Assembly: GCA_932521025.1 (NCBI GenBank)
Contig: OW051468.1
Coordinates: forward strand, 5,642,064 to 5,706,063
Direction of reading: 5' to 3'
Length of the DNA stretch: 64,000 nt
From: Oscheius onirici
Lineage: Eukaryota > Nematoda > Chromadorea > Rhabditida > Rhabditidae
In this document: positions 50,345 to 62,167 of the stretch, piece by piece
How positions within the stretch are numbered: the first letter of the stretch is position 1
Layout of the letters: every line of letters begins with the position of its first letter
The notes under the pieces: generated by a model
Database searches by the model: none
Told to the model about the DNA's origin: nothing
The model's input: the letters and a program-made list of their open reading frames with translations, nothing else
Program-made: the position numbers and the translations under genes

Positions 50345-52377
50345 ATGACTGTCGCCTACATGAAGACGGTCTCTGAGGCGAACATCGGCACCTTTCTCCG
50401 ACTTCTTTTTCGATGGAGAGGAAGCGTCTGGAAGAGCATCCACCGCGAGATCTTTGCCTATCTCATCCTCTACCAGTTCCTACTGTAGGTTTCCTTCCAA
50501 CGTTTTTCAGTTACTCATCATATAGGGGCGTCTGTAATGTGCTGATCCGAGACAAGGCGGCCGAGAGACATTTCGAGAAGGCTGTTCACTACTGTAACGA
50601 CCTCAGACCGTATCTGTTCACTGCTGTCGCCCTCTCAATGGCCTTCTTTGTGACGCAGATCTACAATCGGTAATCTTTTTAGCCTTTCTCAATCAAAATT
50701 CTTTAGCTGGTGGTCGGTGTTCATGATGTTGCCGTGGCCGGACACTCTGACTTACGAGATCTGTGCCTACTTCCGAGAGCGAAAAGGAAAAGAGCAGAAG
50801 AAGGACGACGAACATGCCCGACAGACCATCTCTCGCCATCTCAGCCTCTCTTTTGTGCTCGTCTTTCGCGACATGAGTGAGCGAGTCCGAGTCCGTTTTC
50901 CGACGCTGAAGAGTCTCGTCGGCTCGCTGTTGACCGAGAACGAGAAGCACTATCTGGAAGAGGAGTCTATTCAAGAGAGACGCTACTGGATTCCCATCGA
51001 GTGGATTTCTCTCCTTTTGAAGACTGCCTACAAGAACAAACAGATAGACGATATGCACTACACGAAGATGATTGGAAGCCTTCTGGAGTACAGGGAGAAA
51101 CTGCACAATGTGCTTCAGTTCGATACCGTCAATCTGCCGCTCGTTTACACACAGGTAACATTTTTGTCATTTGATTGAACTTTTCACTCTACAGTTTGTG
51201 CCACTCAACCTCACTGTCTATTATTTTGTACTGTAAGAGTTCATTATCCAAGCTATTGATGTGCTGCGAAGTTGTAGAATATGACTTGCTCTACAAGTTC
51301 AGAGAATCATAAAACAAACAAAGTCAAACAACGCCCGTTTCAGGTAGTCCATCTGGTCACCTACGTCTACTTCCTCGCCCGTCTGTTCGGCGCTCTCCGC
51401 ATTCTACGTCCGCATCTGTACTGGTTCGAACTGTTCCCGTTGCCCATCTTCCCCATTCTGGAATTTGTCATCCTCGTCGGATGGCTTAAAGCCGGCGAAG
51501 TCATGCTGAACCCGTTCGGTCAGGACGATGACGACTTTGACATGGATATTCTGATCGAGAGGAACTTTATGGTCGCCACCTGTGCTCTCGGCAGCATCTT
51601 CGACTCGGCCCCGCAGCTGGCTGATCTCGAGCCACAGCTCCACAGTGATCCGAGCGATTCGTATGAAGAGGAGCGAACGAAGAATGTACTGCAAGGATCG
51701 GTAGTTGGTCTCCAGGTTCCAGAAGATGAGCAGAAAAAGGTGAACATCTTCTACGACAAGGAATCCAAGAGAGCTGTCGTTGTGAAGGAAAAGAGTTCGA
51801 TGCATCTCCATGAGCGTCCTCCTTCGTCTCCCCGAGCAGCTCCTCCCCCAGCCTCGAGCACCAATCCTCTTCCATATAAAGAAGTACTGGATAAGAAGAT
51901 TTCCCCGTCGACGAGGAGAATGAAGGTCTCGAAGGAAAAGACGTCGCGCCGTCGTCCGAAGGGCAATAGTGACCAGTTGGAGGCGCCTCATGTGAGCAGA
52001 GCTGAGCCGGCCAACTCGTCGAAGAAGTGTCGCCAGGTACCGGCATATCTCATGGAAGATGTGGCGGAAAGACTAGAACAGTGGAGAATGAAGAACGCCG
52101 TCGAGAAGAAGAGAAAGCAGATGGAGGAACAGAGGGAGGTCGACTCGACGCAGCTGGATGAGGGAGAAGACTTCCAGAGCAGGGCCAATTCAGTTCGCCC
52201 TCCTAGTCCACAAAATAGCGTTAGTTGCTTTTGGTTTAACTTAAAAACATACGAATTCAGAGAAATCCCTCACTGGTCTCTCCGAAGACTCAGCAGATGA
52301 CTTTGCCTGTTGCCCTGACGCCACAATCGACACAGGGCACTCAGCGGTCGGCCCTCAGCAAGAACTCTCAACATTAA
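50345..52377 (+). CDS. Bestrophin-family chloride channel
   Basis: Bestrophins form pentameric Ca2+-activated anion channels. Exons: 50345-50487, about 50526-50670, 50705 to about 51154, about 51345-52218 and about 52261-52377. The protein begins MTVAYMKTVSEANIGTFLRL, then LLFRWRGSVWKSIHRE and the YNRWW plus PWPD hallmark at the second membrane region. The ERRYWIPIEWISLLLKTA and VVHLVTYVYFLARLFGA segments follow. The calcium-clasp-like acidic run NPFGQDDDDFDMD is present, followed by IERNFMVATCALG. The C-terminal tail is long, Ser/Pro/Lys-rich and divergent. The ATG follows a CGCTTCAG acceptor by about 17 bases. The stop TAA is at 52375, and AATAAAATAA follows. Confidence 0.92.
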
Positions 52378-52424
52378 AACCTTCTGTCTTTCCTTTTGTA
52401 ACACAATTCAATAAAATAACCTGT

Positions 52425-52562
52425 TGCCTCACGGCGTGTTACGGCAATGCAAACCGCGTGTCCACTTTTTTTCGCGCCACTTTGAGCACAAATTTGCGGG
52501 AATTCAAAGTTTGAATATTTTTTTATTTTATTCGAGGCTTTAGAATGGCCCAATTTTCATCT
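52425..52562. repeat. First copy of a 130-bp direct repeat (intact, unfilled)
   Basis: The stretch from GTGTTACGGCAATGCAAACC (52437) to TTTAGAATGGCCCAATTTTC (52538-52557) recurs at 55271-55393 with about 95% identity. The second copy is interrupted by the element 53395-55270, so this one preserves the empty target site. Confidence 0.8.
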
Positions 52563-53035
52563 TTTTGCCATTTTGAAGAGTTCTATCCTTAGAAAAGAGG
52601 TAGTACTGAGCAGTTGTGATACAAAATATGACTACAAACCCGCAGTAGAGCCTTCTAAACCTGTAGAAGACGAAAACGTTCAAACTCTCAGCGTTTTTAC
52701 TGCGGCTGGCATAGGTTTGCCTTCAGATCCGGATTCTCATGAGCTTTTGGACGGTTTACGTGTGATAAACGTTTCAAAACGCTTATTTTAGTTTTTTGAG
52801 ACAAAGTTCATTTTCTTCTTCGAAAACTTCTTTATAATGTTCAATAACACAAAATTGGAGAAAAATGCCGAAAAATAGTACATTTGCAAGCTCACAAGAA
52901 CCTACGAAGATTTTTTTTTCCGATTTTTCGAATAAAATGTCGTTTGAATGCGCGCCAGAGACGGGTACTGTACTTAAAAGACTGGGCGCCATTTCGGCTC
53001 ATTTGAAAAAATGGGACACCACGGCGCAGGCTTTA

Positions 53036-53265
53036 TACTCATTTTTTCGACTTCTAGGTCGTTTTCATCGATTCAGCGTGAAGAAATACCCTAGAAAGGT
53101 CTAAATTTGAGGAGAAAACATGGAGAAGTGGAAGAATACAGTTTATCAATCATTTTGCCTCTTTCTAAGGGATTGCTCTTCAATTTTCTGCCGGAGGAGA
53201 CCTTTCTAGGGTATTTTTCCACGCTGAATCGATTGAAACGACCTAGAAGTCGAAAAAATAAGTAT
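53036..53265. repeat. Palindrome with 65-bp arms
   Basis: The left arm (about 53036-53099) is repeated inverted at about 53200-53265, with about 100 bp between them. Key shared words are TTCGACTTCTAGGTCG and CCCTAGAAAGG. The right part ends 70-130 bp before the element at 53395. It may be part of another decayed inverted-repeat element. Confidence 0.75.
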
Positions 53266-53386
53266 AAAGCACTTAAAAATGCAAAACCTATTTTCTTTCT
53301 CAAATTCCTCTGCGGCGCGGCGCGCCTCTAGACCGGAGCGCTGAATTCTGCGGCGTGGCACAGCAAATTAACAAGCCTGCCACGAC

Positions 53387-53394
53387 GTGTTACG
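53387..53394. repeat. 8-bp target-site duplication GTGTTACG (left)
   Basis: GTGTTACG at 53387-53394 is repeated at 55271-55278 on the other side of the element, and occurs once in the unfilled copy at 52437-52444. This identifies the insertion exactly. Confidence 0.85.
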
Positions 53395-53500
53395 GGGACA
53401 GCCCCCAAAATGCGGAAAACCATTTTGAAAAGTCCCACTTTGGCGCCATCCATTTTGAGCGCGGCCAGTTTGAACGTCGCCATTCTGGAGATGCGACATT

Positions 53501-53906
53501 GGTAATACTATAGCAGGCACCCCGTCCATTCAAATATTTTGGCGCGCAAGCCATAAATTGACTAAATTCGCGTTTTTAACCATTTTTCCAGTATTTATTT
53601 CACGTTCTAGCTGCTTTTATCGAACGCAGCATCAAAAACTACCCCTTGGGTGAGTGTCCAATCGAATAAAATAGTGAAAAATCTAGAGAAACTCTCGGGG
53701 TGTGCAATATGTTAGCGATGTTGCTTATTCTGAAGTATTTCGCCTAATTTTTCAAGTATTTCGGCATCCTAGGGGTTATAATTGGCGCCGAGTTCGATAA
53801 ACACATCTAGAACGTGAAAAAATAACGGAAAAGTGGTGAAAATCCCGATTTCACACATTGCGCGCCAAAATATTTGAATGGAGGGGGTGCCTGCTATAGT
53901 ATTACC
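53501..53906. mobile_element. 406-bp MITE nested in the larger element
   Basis: Ends are inverted repeats GGTAATACTATAGCAGGCAC with one mismatch over about 49 bp and degenerate homology continuing to about 110 bp. The 8-bp duplication GCGACATT is at 53493-53500 and 53907-53914. The right arm of the outer element (near 55150) still carries the single, uninterrupted site. It has no coding capacity and is a typical miniature inverted-repeat element. Confidence 0.9.
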
Positions 53907-54149
53907 GCGACATTTTGCACGACGTTTTTACGTAATCACGTATTTTCTATTCCGCAATTACCGTCTCCCTAAAATATACTCCTATTTATGGTTTTTATCT
54001 ATTTTTTCGGTTTTTTTCCCGTTTTTATGACGAAAACAATAAACAAGAAACGGACATATGCCTTTCCGGCTTCTCTGGGTGAGTAAAAACTGGTTCTTGA
54101 TGAAAATCAATTCGTAGCAGTAAATATTGGACAAGAACAAGTAATACTC

Positions 54150-54985
54150 TTAGAAAAGTTTATTGAATCATCTATAAGTACAATTTTAGTGCTAAGACTC
54201 GAAAATGAATGAAATTCCGTCGATATCGGCTAGGGTAGGGTATCCGGAGGCACGTTTTCGAGCTCGTTTCACTGCTTGGAGGCGTTGGCTCTTCAGAAGA
54301 GACGCTGTTTTGGAGTTCTCTTTCACCTAGGATGGTTGTTGTATAGAAGAACAAAGTCATACCTTTTCGACAGGAAACTCGCGCAGTAAGAGGCCAGTTG
54401 TGTCCGCCTGTTTTTCTAATGTCTTTCGATGAGTGAAGATAGATGGACCTTTTGATGGCCGTTGCTGTGATACAGAAAACTAAAATCTACTAGCAAAATA
54501 CAGAAATAACTTACTTTTAATGGCTTGTACCATGCTTCGACAGCTATTTGTCCTTGCGGTTTCTTCTACCACGTTTTCGACACCACTCGATTGAGAAGGA
54601 CGACATCTTCGACCAGTCTGGTCTTAGTTTTTCGCTTGAGGCCTGAATGTTGAGTCAGACCATTTGAAAATAACTTTAACTGCTTTATAGACGGGGTTGG
54701 GTTGTTGTCGCGATACCGGAGGCATTCTGTCGTCTTACTGGTAGTTTTTACAAGTCTGCACTTGTACAGAACAGTTTACGTCTGAAAGAATAAAAAATAA
54801 TTATAAACCGAAAAATTAACTTGTAAAAGTGTTCGTAGACGTATGATTTGTCCCCTTTGTGTCGAAGAAGTCGTATGAGATAGTTGTCGACGTCCTTCAT
54901 TTTTCTCCTCCTCCGTTTTAGGTTCTCCGGCTGGTGATCGACTTCTAGGGCATGATTTTAACTTGACGGGCTCTAAAATGACCGT
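54150..54985 (-). pseudogene. Decayed ORF fragments inside the 1876-bp element
   Basis: Minus-strand pieces read PVKLKSCPRSRSPAGEPKTE, then KTTECLRYRDNNPTPSIKQL, then basic Ser/Thr-rich stretches, each ending at stops or splice-like sites. No reading frame joins them convincingly, and no DDE motif was seen. They could be exons of a lost accessory gene or transposase remnants. Confidence 0.3.
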
Positions 54986-55270
54986 TATAGTTTGCGAAAA
55001 TGTTTTTACAAGGCAATAGCACAATAAAGTAAAGAAAATACGGAAAAACTAGGCAAAAATGGAAGAAATTCTGAAAAAAATGACGAATATTTTAGGGAAA
55101 TAGCACAATGAATAGAAAATACATGATTACGTACAAATGTCGTGCAAAATGTCGCACCTCCAGAATGGCGACGTTCAAATTGGCCGCGTTCAAACTGTAG
55201 CGAATTCATTTTGGGTTTCGCGCGGAATGAGTCATTTTCAAAGTGGTTTTCCGCATTTTGGGGCTGTCCC

Positions 55271-55393
55271 GTGTTACGGCAATGCAAACCGCGTGTCCAC
55301 TTTTTTCGCGCCACTTTGAGCACAAATTTGCGGGAATTCAAAATTTGAATTTTTTAAATTTTATTCGAGGCTTTAGAATGACCCAATTTTCAT
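55271..55393. repeat. Second copy of the 130-bp direct repeat (interrupted)
   Basis: It continues the left part at 53370-53394; together they match 52425-52562. The interruption is the 1876-bp element. Confidence 0.8.
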
Positions 55394-56092
55394 GGAGAAA
55401 AGCTATCAGCAAAAACAAGTTCTGAATAATAAAAGCATGTTTGAATCGCGGTAATAATGAAACTGGGCGGCATCACGTCTCTTTCAAACAGGTGTACACG
55501 TCGTTGAAACGCCGTGGCCTTTTTAGAGTTTTTTGTTGTTTGAAAGCCCTATTGAGAGGTACTGTACTTGTATGCTGAATTGCGCGATGAATTCAAGCAG
55601 CTTTTTTTTGTTTGTCATTTTTGGTCAACTTTTTCCTGCTAATTTGTTCCCTATATTTTCACCGAATATTCATATAGCAATTTCTTTTTGATATACACCT
55701 AGTAAACTACTTGAAAATTGAGTTTTGAAGAGTAAAAAACAAAATTTTGGAAGTATCTGGTATTTACTCTAGTATACCTACTTCCTATTACCTGTTTTCT
55801 CTGAAACTCTGCCTCTTTTCTGCAAACTGTTTTCCCGCTGCGATGCGAATGACGCTCACGTTTATGAGAGTACGGTAGACATTGCCAACACTACGGACAC
55901 ATCCACTTTCTTATTTTTGTTGTATTTCTACTACTTTTCGTTTTTCTAGACAGTACCTTTTTGAAAAAGAACGAATACCGGCTTTGAACCTCCAGATTTG
56001 TTATTATATGCAAAATTGTCGTATAAAATGAGCTCCGAAACCCAAAAAGTTTGACGAAAATTGACAACTCCCTTATTGTGTTCTAAATATTA
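55394..56092. other. AT-rich intergenic sequence
   Basis: No gene, RNA or repeat was recognized between the transposon nest and the next inverted-repeat element. Several T-rich runs are present. ORFs are short and without conserved features. Confidence 0.4.
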
Positions 56093-56412
56093 GGGGGCGT
56101 CAAAAGTCTTTGTAATTAGTTCTACAGCTACCCTTCAAACTGATCGGATCGGTCCGTGATTGTTCCTGGGGGTAGTCGACCTCGAAAAAAAATTATTGAG
56201 AGCTTTTGGGACAGTTTGGATTTTGGGATCAAGGGTTACGGTAGCTTTGAAAATCGGACCAAAAACGTATTTTCGCAATAACTTTTTGGTGTTGGGAGAT
56301 ACAAAAAAATGGTCAACTACAAAAAAAATCACCTCATCGACACGCATCTTTCTTTTTTTGAAAAACGTATTTTACTCTTTCGCGCAAAAAGTTATTCGAC
56401 TTTCAAATTTTC

Positions 56413-56481
56413 GCATTTTTGGTGTAGTGTGTTTGTGAAATTTCACGCTGGAACGACCCGGGTTCGAGTCCGCCTTGTCCT
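56413..56481 (+). other. tRNA-like module in element C (left)
   Basis: The A-box-like TGGTGTAGTGTG (56420-56431) is followed 41 bases later by a perfect B-box GGTTCGAGTCC (56461-56471). It corresponds to the right module of copy A and is the better preserved of the two. No paired acceptor stem. Confidence 0.5.
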
Positions 56482-56675
56482 TGACGTAAACGTAAAATAT
56501 CAGTTCGATTGGATCACTAGTTTTCTCAAAAAAATCACCATGAGGGGGGTACATGGTCGAAATTTAGGAATTAAAATCGTTCCACAGCCTTTATTTCAAA
56601 ACATACGAAGCTGATATATTACAGGGTTGATATTTAGCCCTGTAAAATGCTACTGTTAAAAAACAAAAAGATTTC

Positions 56676-56741
56676 CTCTCCGCGGACTCGAACCCTGGTC
56701 ACTCCAGCGTGGTTAACGCACAGGCACTGCGCCATTTTGTC
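56676..56741 (-). other. tRNA-like module in element C (right, convergent)
   Basis: On the minus strand, TGGCGCAGTGCC (56723-56734) precedes GGTTCGAGTCC (56684-56694) by 40 bases. T5 and T6 runs follow downstream at about 56657-56670, as in copy A. Confidence 0.5.
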
Positions 56742-57230
56742 GAAAAATAGAAAGTCGAATAACTTTTTGCGTCAAAGAGTAAAATACGTTTTTCAAAAAA
56801 AGAAAGATGCGTGTCGATGAGGTGATTTTTTTTGTAGTTGACCATTTTTTTGTATCTCCCAACACCAAAAAGTTATTGCGAAAATACGTTTTTGGTCCGA
56901 TTTTCAAAGCTACCGTAACCCTTGATCCCAAAATCCAAACTGTCCCAAAAGCTCTCAATAACTTTTTTCGAGGTCGACTACCCCCAGGAACAATCCCGGA
57001 TTGATCCGATCAGTTTGAAGGGTAGCTGCAGAACTAATTACAAAGGCCTTTGACGCGCCCTAATAGCTTGCTTTCCTGATAAATTTATTACTTTTTTCCT
57101 AGTCTTTCCAAGCACTACAAAGTTAGAACTATTTCGCAATCCACCAACTTGGCATATCTTCGCTGTTTAGAGTATTCCACGTGTATTTATTCAGTTTGTT
57201 TCAGAGCCGAACAAAAAAAACGAGGAGACC

Positions 57231-60200
57231 ATGTCGTTGCTGGTCTCCTTCGAATCAAAATCAGCAAGAGTCAAAGGTAAGATTGCAGTTATGTCTTGTC
57301 AAAATAAATTTCCAGGACTCACATTCCACAGCACTCGACCATGGGTCCTAGCTTCTCTTCATTCCGGTGTCATCCAGCTCTGGGACTACCGAATGCGAGT
57401 TTTGCTGGAGAAATTCGACGAACACGACGGCCCGGTTCGAGGAATCGACTTCCATCCGGAACAGCCAATTTTCGTGTCTGGTGGTGACGATTACAAAATC
57501 AAGGTTTGTTCTAATTTCCCTCATTTTTTTGCAACGAACAGTATAGGTGTGGAATTACAAGCAACGCCGCTGCATTTTCACTCTCCTCGGCCATCTGGAC
57601 TACATTCGTTCGACATTCTTCCACAACAAATATCCGTGGATCATCTCGGCCTCCGATGACCAAACCGTCAGAATTTGGAACTGGCAGAGCAGAAGCTCCA
57701 TCGCTATTCTTACCGGCAAGTTCTTCAAGTATTTTTTCTCAAATCGATCTTTTAGGTCACAACCACTACGTGATGTGTGCTCAATTCCACCCGTCCGAAG
57801 ATCTCGTCGCTTCGGCTTCTCTCGATCAGACTGTCAGAATCTGGGACATTTCCGGTCTTCGTAAGAAGCAGTTGCCTGGAGGCGGAGCTGCTTCCGGACC
57901 TCGTGGACAGGGCCAGGCCGACCTTTTCGGACAGCCCGACGTTGTCGTCAAGCACGTTCTCGAAGGACATGATCGAGGTTTTTCTTTATTTATTCTCGAA
58001 AATAACGATTCAGGTGTGAATTGGGTAGCCTTCCATCACACGATGCCGGTGCTCGTTTCTGGCTCGGACGATCGTCAGGTCAAGATGTGGCGCTACAACG
58101 AGTCCAAGGCTTGGGAAGTCGACAGCTGTCGTGGTCACTACAACAACGTCTCCTCAGTTCTCTTCCATCCGAATGCCGAGCTCATCCTTTCCAATTCCGA
58201 GGACAAGTCCATCCGTGTCTGGGATATGACGAAGAGGACAAGTCTCCACGTCTTCAGGTTAGAACGCCTATTCTAAACAAACATTTGAAAATTGTTTTAG
58301 ACATGAGAACGAGCGATTCTGGGTCATGAGCGCCCATCCGAATTTGAACATCTTTGCGGCCGGCCACGACAACGGAATGATCGTTTTTAAAATCCAGAGG
58401 GAGAGACCCGCTTTCACCGTCTCCGAAAATCTCGTATTTTACGTCAAGGACAAGCAGATGCGACGCTTGGATCTGACGACAAAGTAAACATTTTCCTTCT
58501 TCTTTTCAAAATGTCTCCTTTCAGTAAGGACGTTGCAGTATGCAAGCTGAGAGCTGCTGCTGCCTTTATGCAGCCCTACTATGCTCTGGCTTTCAATCCG
58601 GCCGAAAATTCTTTCCTCCTCACGTCCAGAAGCCACAACCGTGAAGCCTGTACTTTCGACACCTACAAGCTCTTGAAAGAAGCCGATCCCAATTCCGATT
58701 CCGCCAGTCAGAGAGCAGCCGGTGTTGCGGCCGTCTGGGTTGCGAGAAACCGTTATGCCGTTCTTGACAGAAATCAACAGGTATCTTTTTTATTTGAGCT
58801 GTTCTATTACGCTGTCTTAGATCTCTCTCCGTGATCTCGCCAACAAGGAAGTCAGAAAAGTCGAGATGAACATTCCTATTGATGACCTCTTCTATGCCGG
58901 AACTGGCTTGCTGCTTCTCAAAAACGACGAAGGACTACAGCTCTTCGATGTCCAGCAGAAGAGAGTCATGGCTCAGGTCAAGGTCTCCAAGGTCCGCTAC
59001 GTCGTCTGGTCCAAGAACATGGAATATGCGGCTCTTCTCTCCAAAAAGACGTTGACTCTCGTCAATCGCAAGCTCGAGATTCTTTGCACTCAGCAAGAAT
59101 CGACGCGTGTCAAGAGCGGAGCTTGGGAGAACGACCAGGTCTTCCTCTACACGACCAGCAACCACATCAAGTAATTTTTCTTCTTATAGCGGATATTTAT
59201 CTGATTTTTAGATACGCTCTGACGGCTGGAGATTGTGGCATTATTCGTACCTTAGATGTCCCGCTTTATATCCTCGCCATTCGCGGAAATGTGCTCTACT
59301 GTCTAAACAGAGAGGCGACACCTGTTGAAGTTCCCATCGACTGCACGGAATATCGTTTCAAGCTGGCCCTGATCAACAGACGAATCGACGAAGTTCTAAA
59401 CATGGTCAAGGGAGCCAATCTGGTCGGACAGTCGATTATCGGCTATCTGGAGAAAAAGGGCTATCCCGAGATTGCTCTCTATTTTGTCAAAGACGAAAAG
59501 ACTCGATTTGGACTCGCCCTCGAATGTGGAAATCTGGAAGTTGCCCTTGAAGCTGCCAAGGTTTATTTTTCCTCTGAACCCAAGAATTGCAATATTTTTC
59601 AGGTTCTTGACGAGAAGCCCGTCTGGGAAGCACTGAGCGAAGCAGCTCTCATTCAAGGAAACCATCAAATTGTCGAAATGGCCTATCAGAGAACGAAAGA
59701 CTTTGAGAAGCTGTCCTTCCTCTACTTGATCACTGGAAACACTGAGAAATTGTCTAAAATGATGAAGATTGCCCAAATGAGAAATGACGCGGCTGGACAG
59801 TACCAGACGGCTCTCCTGCTCGGCGATGTCGAGGAGCGTATTAAAGGTTCGTTCTTTGTAATTGGATGGTATGAATGGTCTAATGGCGTCAATTACGATT
59901 TGTCGCTCAACTGACCGCGGGTTCTATTCTTTGCCAGTGATGTTCTATCGAAAGCGAACTACACATCGATCTTATTCGAAACTCCGTGTGATATTCGAGA
60001 TTCTGAGGCAAATTTTTTTTAACCCGATTGCTGAAAATTGATTTACATCGTAACCATTTCTTTGTTTCAGTGCTAAAGTCCTGCGGTCAAGATTCCCTTG
60101 CATATCTGACAGCGGCTTCTCACGGCTACGATGAGATCTCTTCCCAGATTGGAACTGAGCTAGAGGCCAAGGGACAGGCCATTCCTCCTATCGATACGAC

Positions 60201-61764
60201 TGATACCCGCCTTCTTGCTCCTCCGCCTCCGTGCTGCCGTGTATGTTCTTCTCTTTACTTTGTTTAAAATTGACGTTTTAGCTGGAAGACAATTGGTCTC
60301 TTCTTGCCACATCGCGTGGTCCATTCGATGCCCATCTTCTTGGGATGGGAACTGCCACTAAATCTTCCGGACCCAGTGTATCTTCTAAGCCTGCTGCTGC
60401 CGCGTTCGCAGCTGCCGATGATTTGGACATTGACGAAGGCGACGCCTGGGGAGCCGATGAGGAATATCTGATCGATGCCGATGGAAATATTGAAATTGAC
60501 GAAGGAGAAGTGCCCGGCGGAGCTGATGAAGAGGAAGGTGGATGGGATGTGGACGAGGATCTCGATATTCCCGATCTGCCGAAAGAGGCAGCCGGAGAAG
60601 AAACACACATTCCGAATAGAGGTCAGGCGCCGTCGAGTTATTGGTCGAACAACAGTCGACTGGTCGCTGATCAAGTTGCGGCTGGAGAATTCGCTGTCGC
60701 TGCCAGACTTCTACACGAACAGCTCGGAATCACCAGTCTTGAGCCTTTCCGCAGTGTATTCATGTCCCTCTATGCAAGGTATTTTCATTTTTCGTTAAAT
60801 ATAAACAGATGAAATTAGATCGAAAACAGCTTCAGAAGCATTACCAGCCGGTGGAGCCTATTTCGGCCATCCTCTTCGTAATTGGGAATCTGCGGTTGGA
60901 AAGTATGTCTTAGCCATTGAAAATCACCACAAGTCGTTTTTAGGAGCGGTTTGCCAGCCGTCAGCATTCGCCTATCCGAGTTGGCCGCAAAACTCCAGCA
61001 ATGCTATCTCCTGACGACGGCCGGTAAATTCAGCGAAGTGGTCGTGAAGCTCCGTAAAATTCTCTATTTTGTTCCCATGCTTGTAGTCGATTCCAAGCAG
61101 GAGGTATTTTCCTTCTTAATATGTGAAGCAAATCATTATTTCCAGGTGTCTGAAGCTGAACAACTGATCGCTATCTGCCGAGAATATCTGGCTGCTCTCC
61201 TGCTCGAAAGCGCTCGCAAGGAGCTGCCGAAAACTCATCCCAATTTTGCCCAAAGAAATGCCGAGCTGGCTGCCTATTTTACCCATTTCGAAATGCAGCC
61301 CGTGCACAGGATGCTCACCCTTCGTTCCGCTGCAAATGCCTTCTTCAAGCTGAAAAATATGAAAACGTGTGCTTCCTTCTGTAGACGTCATCTGGATCTC
61401 GGTTAGTTTTTATCCTATTTTCCATCAAAATTCAGCATGTTTAGGTCCAAAGCCAGAAGTTGCAGCGCAAATGAGAAAAATTCTGAATGCTGCCGAGGCT
61501 GATGGAACCGATGCCGTCAAGGTGAGCTAACTTTTAAAAACTTTACATTTAATCCCGATTCAGCTGGCTTATGACGAGTACAATCCGTTCGTGGTCTGCT
61601 CGCGAAACTTTGTGCCGCTGTACCGTGGAAAACCGCAGACAAAGTGCTCGTTCTGTGGAGCATCCTACTCGGAAGACTGCAAGGGCTCTCTCTGTGATGT
61701 TTGTCAGGTGGCCGAAATCGGCAAGGATGTCATCGGACTACGAATTTCGACCCTGCAAAAGTGA
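57231..61764 (+). CDS. copa-1: Coatomer subunit alpha (alpha-COP)
   Basis: Alpha-COP is the WD40/alpha-solenoid component of COPI, which coats Golgi-to-ER vesicles and reads KKxx signals. N-terminal WD repeats include [60 protein letters not shown] and [20 protein letters not shown], with the COPA-type [20 protein letters not shown]. The second propeller and solenoid follow with [24 protein letters not shown] [20 protein letters not shown]. An acidic linker (about 60420-60560) precedes the C-terminal domain ending [20 protein letters not shown] and [15 protein letters not shown]. The start follows TTGTTTCAG by about 30 bases. Complete, with some 15-20 short introns. Confidence 0.96.
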
Positions 61765-62167
61765 TAATCAGATCTATGTAATATTTATTATACATTTTTA
61801 ACAACCTAAGCTGTTACAAATGGTGGTGATTTTTCCCCGACTTGTTTCCCTACTGCGGTTCCTCTTTTTCTCTTGTAGTAATATTTATTTTATCGTGATA
61901 AAAGGGTTTTATAAACTTGAAGTCGTTGTAATATAGCTTGTCTGCTGCTGTCTCTAATATCGCAAATCGCCGCTTCGTATTATGGTCCTCCGCTAGGAAA
62001 CTTATCAAAGTTTTGATTTTCTTCATTGAAAATCTTTTTTGTAACGATTGTATCCGCGCCCTATTTCGAAAATCTCCCCTGTCCAATGTGTTGTTTCGTA
62101 TATGTATTTTGCTTGCTTTCGTCCCTCTTTTTGCGAATAGTTCTCAACTAGAACCCTAATTTTTTAG
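61765..62167. other. Spacer between alpha-COP and WDR12
   Basis: A 403-bp spacer between two same-strand genes, with AT-rich alpha-COP 3' end sequence and TTTTTTAG ending directly at the WDR12 ATG. It is slightly long for a classic nematode operon spacer. No other feature seen. Confidence 0.5.

Larger units (their letters stand above)
53395..55270. mobile_element. 1876-bp DNA transposon-like element with 8-bp duplication
   Basis: Terminal inverted repeats start GGGACAGCCCC; the arms share longer homology: GCGGAAAACCA..TTTGAAAA, GCGGCCA.TTTGAACGTCGCC and TACGTAATCA.GTATTTTC. They extend about 280 bp each, excluding a nested element in the left arm. The 8-bp duplication fits hAT, P or Merlin superfamilies; the family cannot be fixed from the ends alone. 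The interior (54150-54980) holds minus-strand ORF pieces with splice-like sites but no recognizable transposase, so it is either non-autonomous or strongly decayed. Confidence 0.8.
56093..57060. mobile_element. 968-bp inverted-repeat element, family 1 copy C
   Basis: Arms of about 310 bp match those of 9214-10204; ends read GGGGGCGTCAAAAGTC and GGCCTTTGACGCGCCC, flanked by TA (56091-56092 and 57061-57062). The core lies in the opposite orientation to copy A and contains both tRNA-like modules. Some terminal bases differ between its own arms (for example GGGGGCG against GGGCGCG), indicating age. It lies about 170 bp upstream of the alpha-COP start. Confidence 0.9.

Noticed and set aside
50693-51106. 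Long minus-strand ORF across the bestrophin exon
   Set aside because: Antisense shadow; the plus frame contains the bestrophin signature residues.
52573-52791. 72-codon ORF downstream of bestrophin
   Set aside because: It starts with a non-ATG codon, has no recognizable domain and lies in the repeat-rich region.
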